DNA of 7,678 nucleotides from Nitrospinaceae bacterium (GTDB taxonomy: Bacteria > Nitrospinota > Nitrospinia > Nitrospinales > VA-1): assembly GCA_029261435.1 (NCBI GenBank), contig JAJDBI010000176.1, positions 1 to 7,678 of the forward strand. The letters are read 5' to 3'. Position numbers and translations under genes: made by a program. The notes beneath the pieces are model-generated. The model was not told the origin of the DNA, ran no database searches, and worked only from the letters and a program-made list of their open reading frames with translations. Position 1 is the stretch's first letter; the number at the start of each line of letters is the position of its first letter. Positions 7,427 to 7,678 of this stretch are shown in pieces.

Positions 7427-7460
7427 AAACTGGCCCAGCCTTCCGGCGGCTCAGCAGTTT
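7427..7460 (-). terminator. Possible intrinsic terminator or attenuator after the cyclo-ligase gene
   Basis: On the minus strand AAACTG (7460-7455) pairs with CAGTTT (7432-7427). Inside, with a bulge, a G-U pair and a mismatch, AGCC pairs with GGCT around loop GCCGGAA. The 3' arm runs into TTTATTTTAAA, a broken T-tract. The stem begins within the last codons of the cyclo-ligase gene and ends 26 bases before rny. The imperfect stem and interrupted T-tract make partial termination more likely than full termination. Confidence 0.4.
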
Positions 7461-7678
7461 ATCGTGTCATTTTCAGTAAAAATTGTCTGAACCCTTTCAT
7501 CCCAGGAATCCTGAGGAATCGAATCCACAATTTGAAAATCATAAGCTACTCCTAAACGGAGCGCTTTATCCGGCAACTGCTTTAAAAGCCAGTCAAAATA
7601 ACCCCCACCATAAACATTTCTCCCCCCGGTACGATCTAACGCCAAACCTGGCGCAATGACGGCTTCGATTATTGATGG
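7451..7678 (-). CDS. 5-formyltetrahydrofolate cyclo-ligase, C-terminal part
   Basis: The frame enters from the right edge without a start and ends at TGA 7453-7451, giving the last 75 residues. They read as the C-terminal part of the 5-FCL family (MTHFS, YgfA in E. coli), which converts 5-formyltetrahydrofolate to 5,10-methenyltetrahydrofolate using ATP. Recognisable elements are VIAPGLALD (family: v-P-lafD), GGRNVYGGGYFD (family: G-RLG-GGGYYD), LGVAYDFQIVDSIP and DERVQTIFTE near the end. The match to the nucleotide-binding loop is imperfect: NV replaces the usual LG, and W follows YFD where R is common. A TTG at 7645 could be read as a start, but the homology continues upstream of it to the window edge, so it is internal. 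Confidence 0.85.
   Translation of the reverse strand, partial: PSIIEAVIAPGLALDRTGGRNVYGGGYFDWLLKQLPDKALRLGVAYDFQIVDSIPQDSWDERVQTIFTENDTINC

Noticed and set aside
6990..7490. Plus-strand frame of 166 codons rich in Phe and Leu
   Set aside because: It is the reverse of the Glu/Lys-rich coiled coil of RNase Y (GAA and AAG codons read as TTC and CTT), which explains its composition.
7451..7645. Separate small gene of 64 codons starting at TTG 7645
   Set aside because: The frame continues upstream to the window edge, with family-matching residues (VIAPG) before the TTG, so it is part of the cyclo-ligase gene.

Overview
The window carries one co-directional run of conserved housekeeping and envelope genes. 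Every supported gene is on the minus strand, so transcription runs from right to left: the end of a 5-formyltetrahydrofolate cyclo-ligase gene, rny (RNase Y), lysS (lysyl-tRNA synthetase), a lolC/lolE-type gene, lolD, lpxD, and an exported leucine-rich-repeat (LRR) protein that runs off the left edge. Long open frames on the plus strand are antisense shadows of these genes.

Organism: lpxD (lipid A synthesis) and the Lol exporter (lipoprotein release toward the outer membrane) mark a diderm, LPS-bearing bacterium. RNase Y is absent from E. coli and relatives but occurs in Firmicutes and in several deep diderm lineages. Moderate GC, the lysS-lolC-lolD order and the LRR protein would fit a Nitrospinota (Nitrospina-like) or deltaproteobacteria-like lineage. 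This placement is inference; nothing in the window fixes it.

Layout: 7678-7451 is the C-terminal part of the cyclo-ligase. A terminator-like imperfect hairpin follows in the 50-base gap before rny (7400-5814). A 101-base gap with overlapping GC-rich inverted repeats separates rny from lysS (5712-4201). Then lolC (4158-2890), lolD (2897-2172, overlapping the lolC stop by 8 bases), lpxD (2132-1104, start shortened to the ATG that has a strong ribosome-binding site), an AT-rich 60-base spacer, and the LRR gene (1043 to the edge, no stop reached).

How the genes relate: LolC/E and LolD form an ABC machine that releases lipoproteins from the inner membrane, and LpxD makes an early lipid A intermediate, so the left half is an envelope-biogenesis block behind two RNA and translation genes. 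No mobile element, CRISPR array, tRNA or rRNA was seen, and no gap exceeds about 100 bases. I did not find a clearly undescribed system. The least ordinary items are the LRR protein with its strict 27-residue period and one broken repeat, the competing hairpins before lysS, and the direct lolD-lpxD junction.
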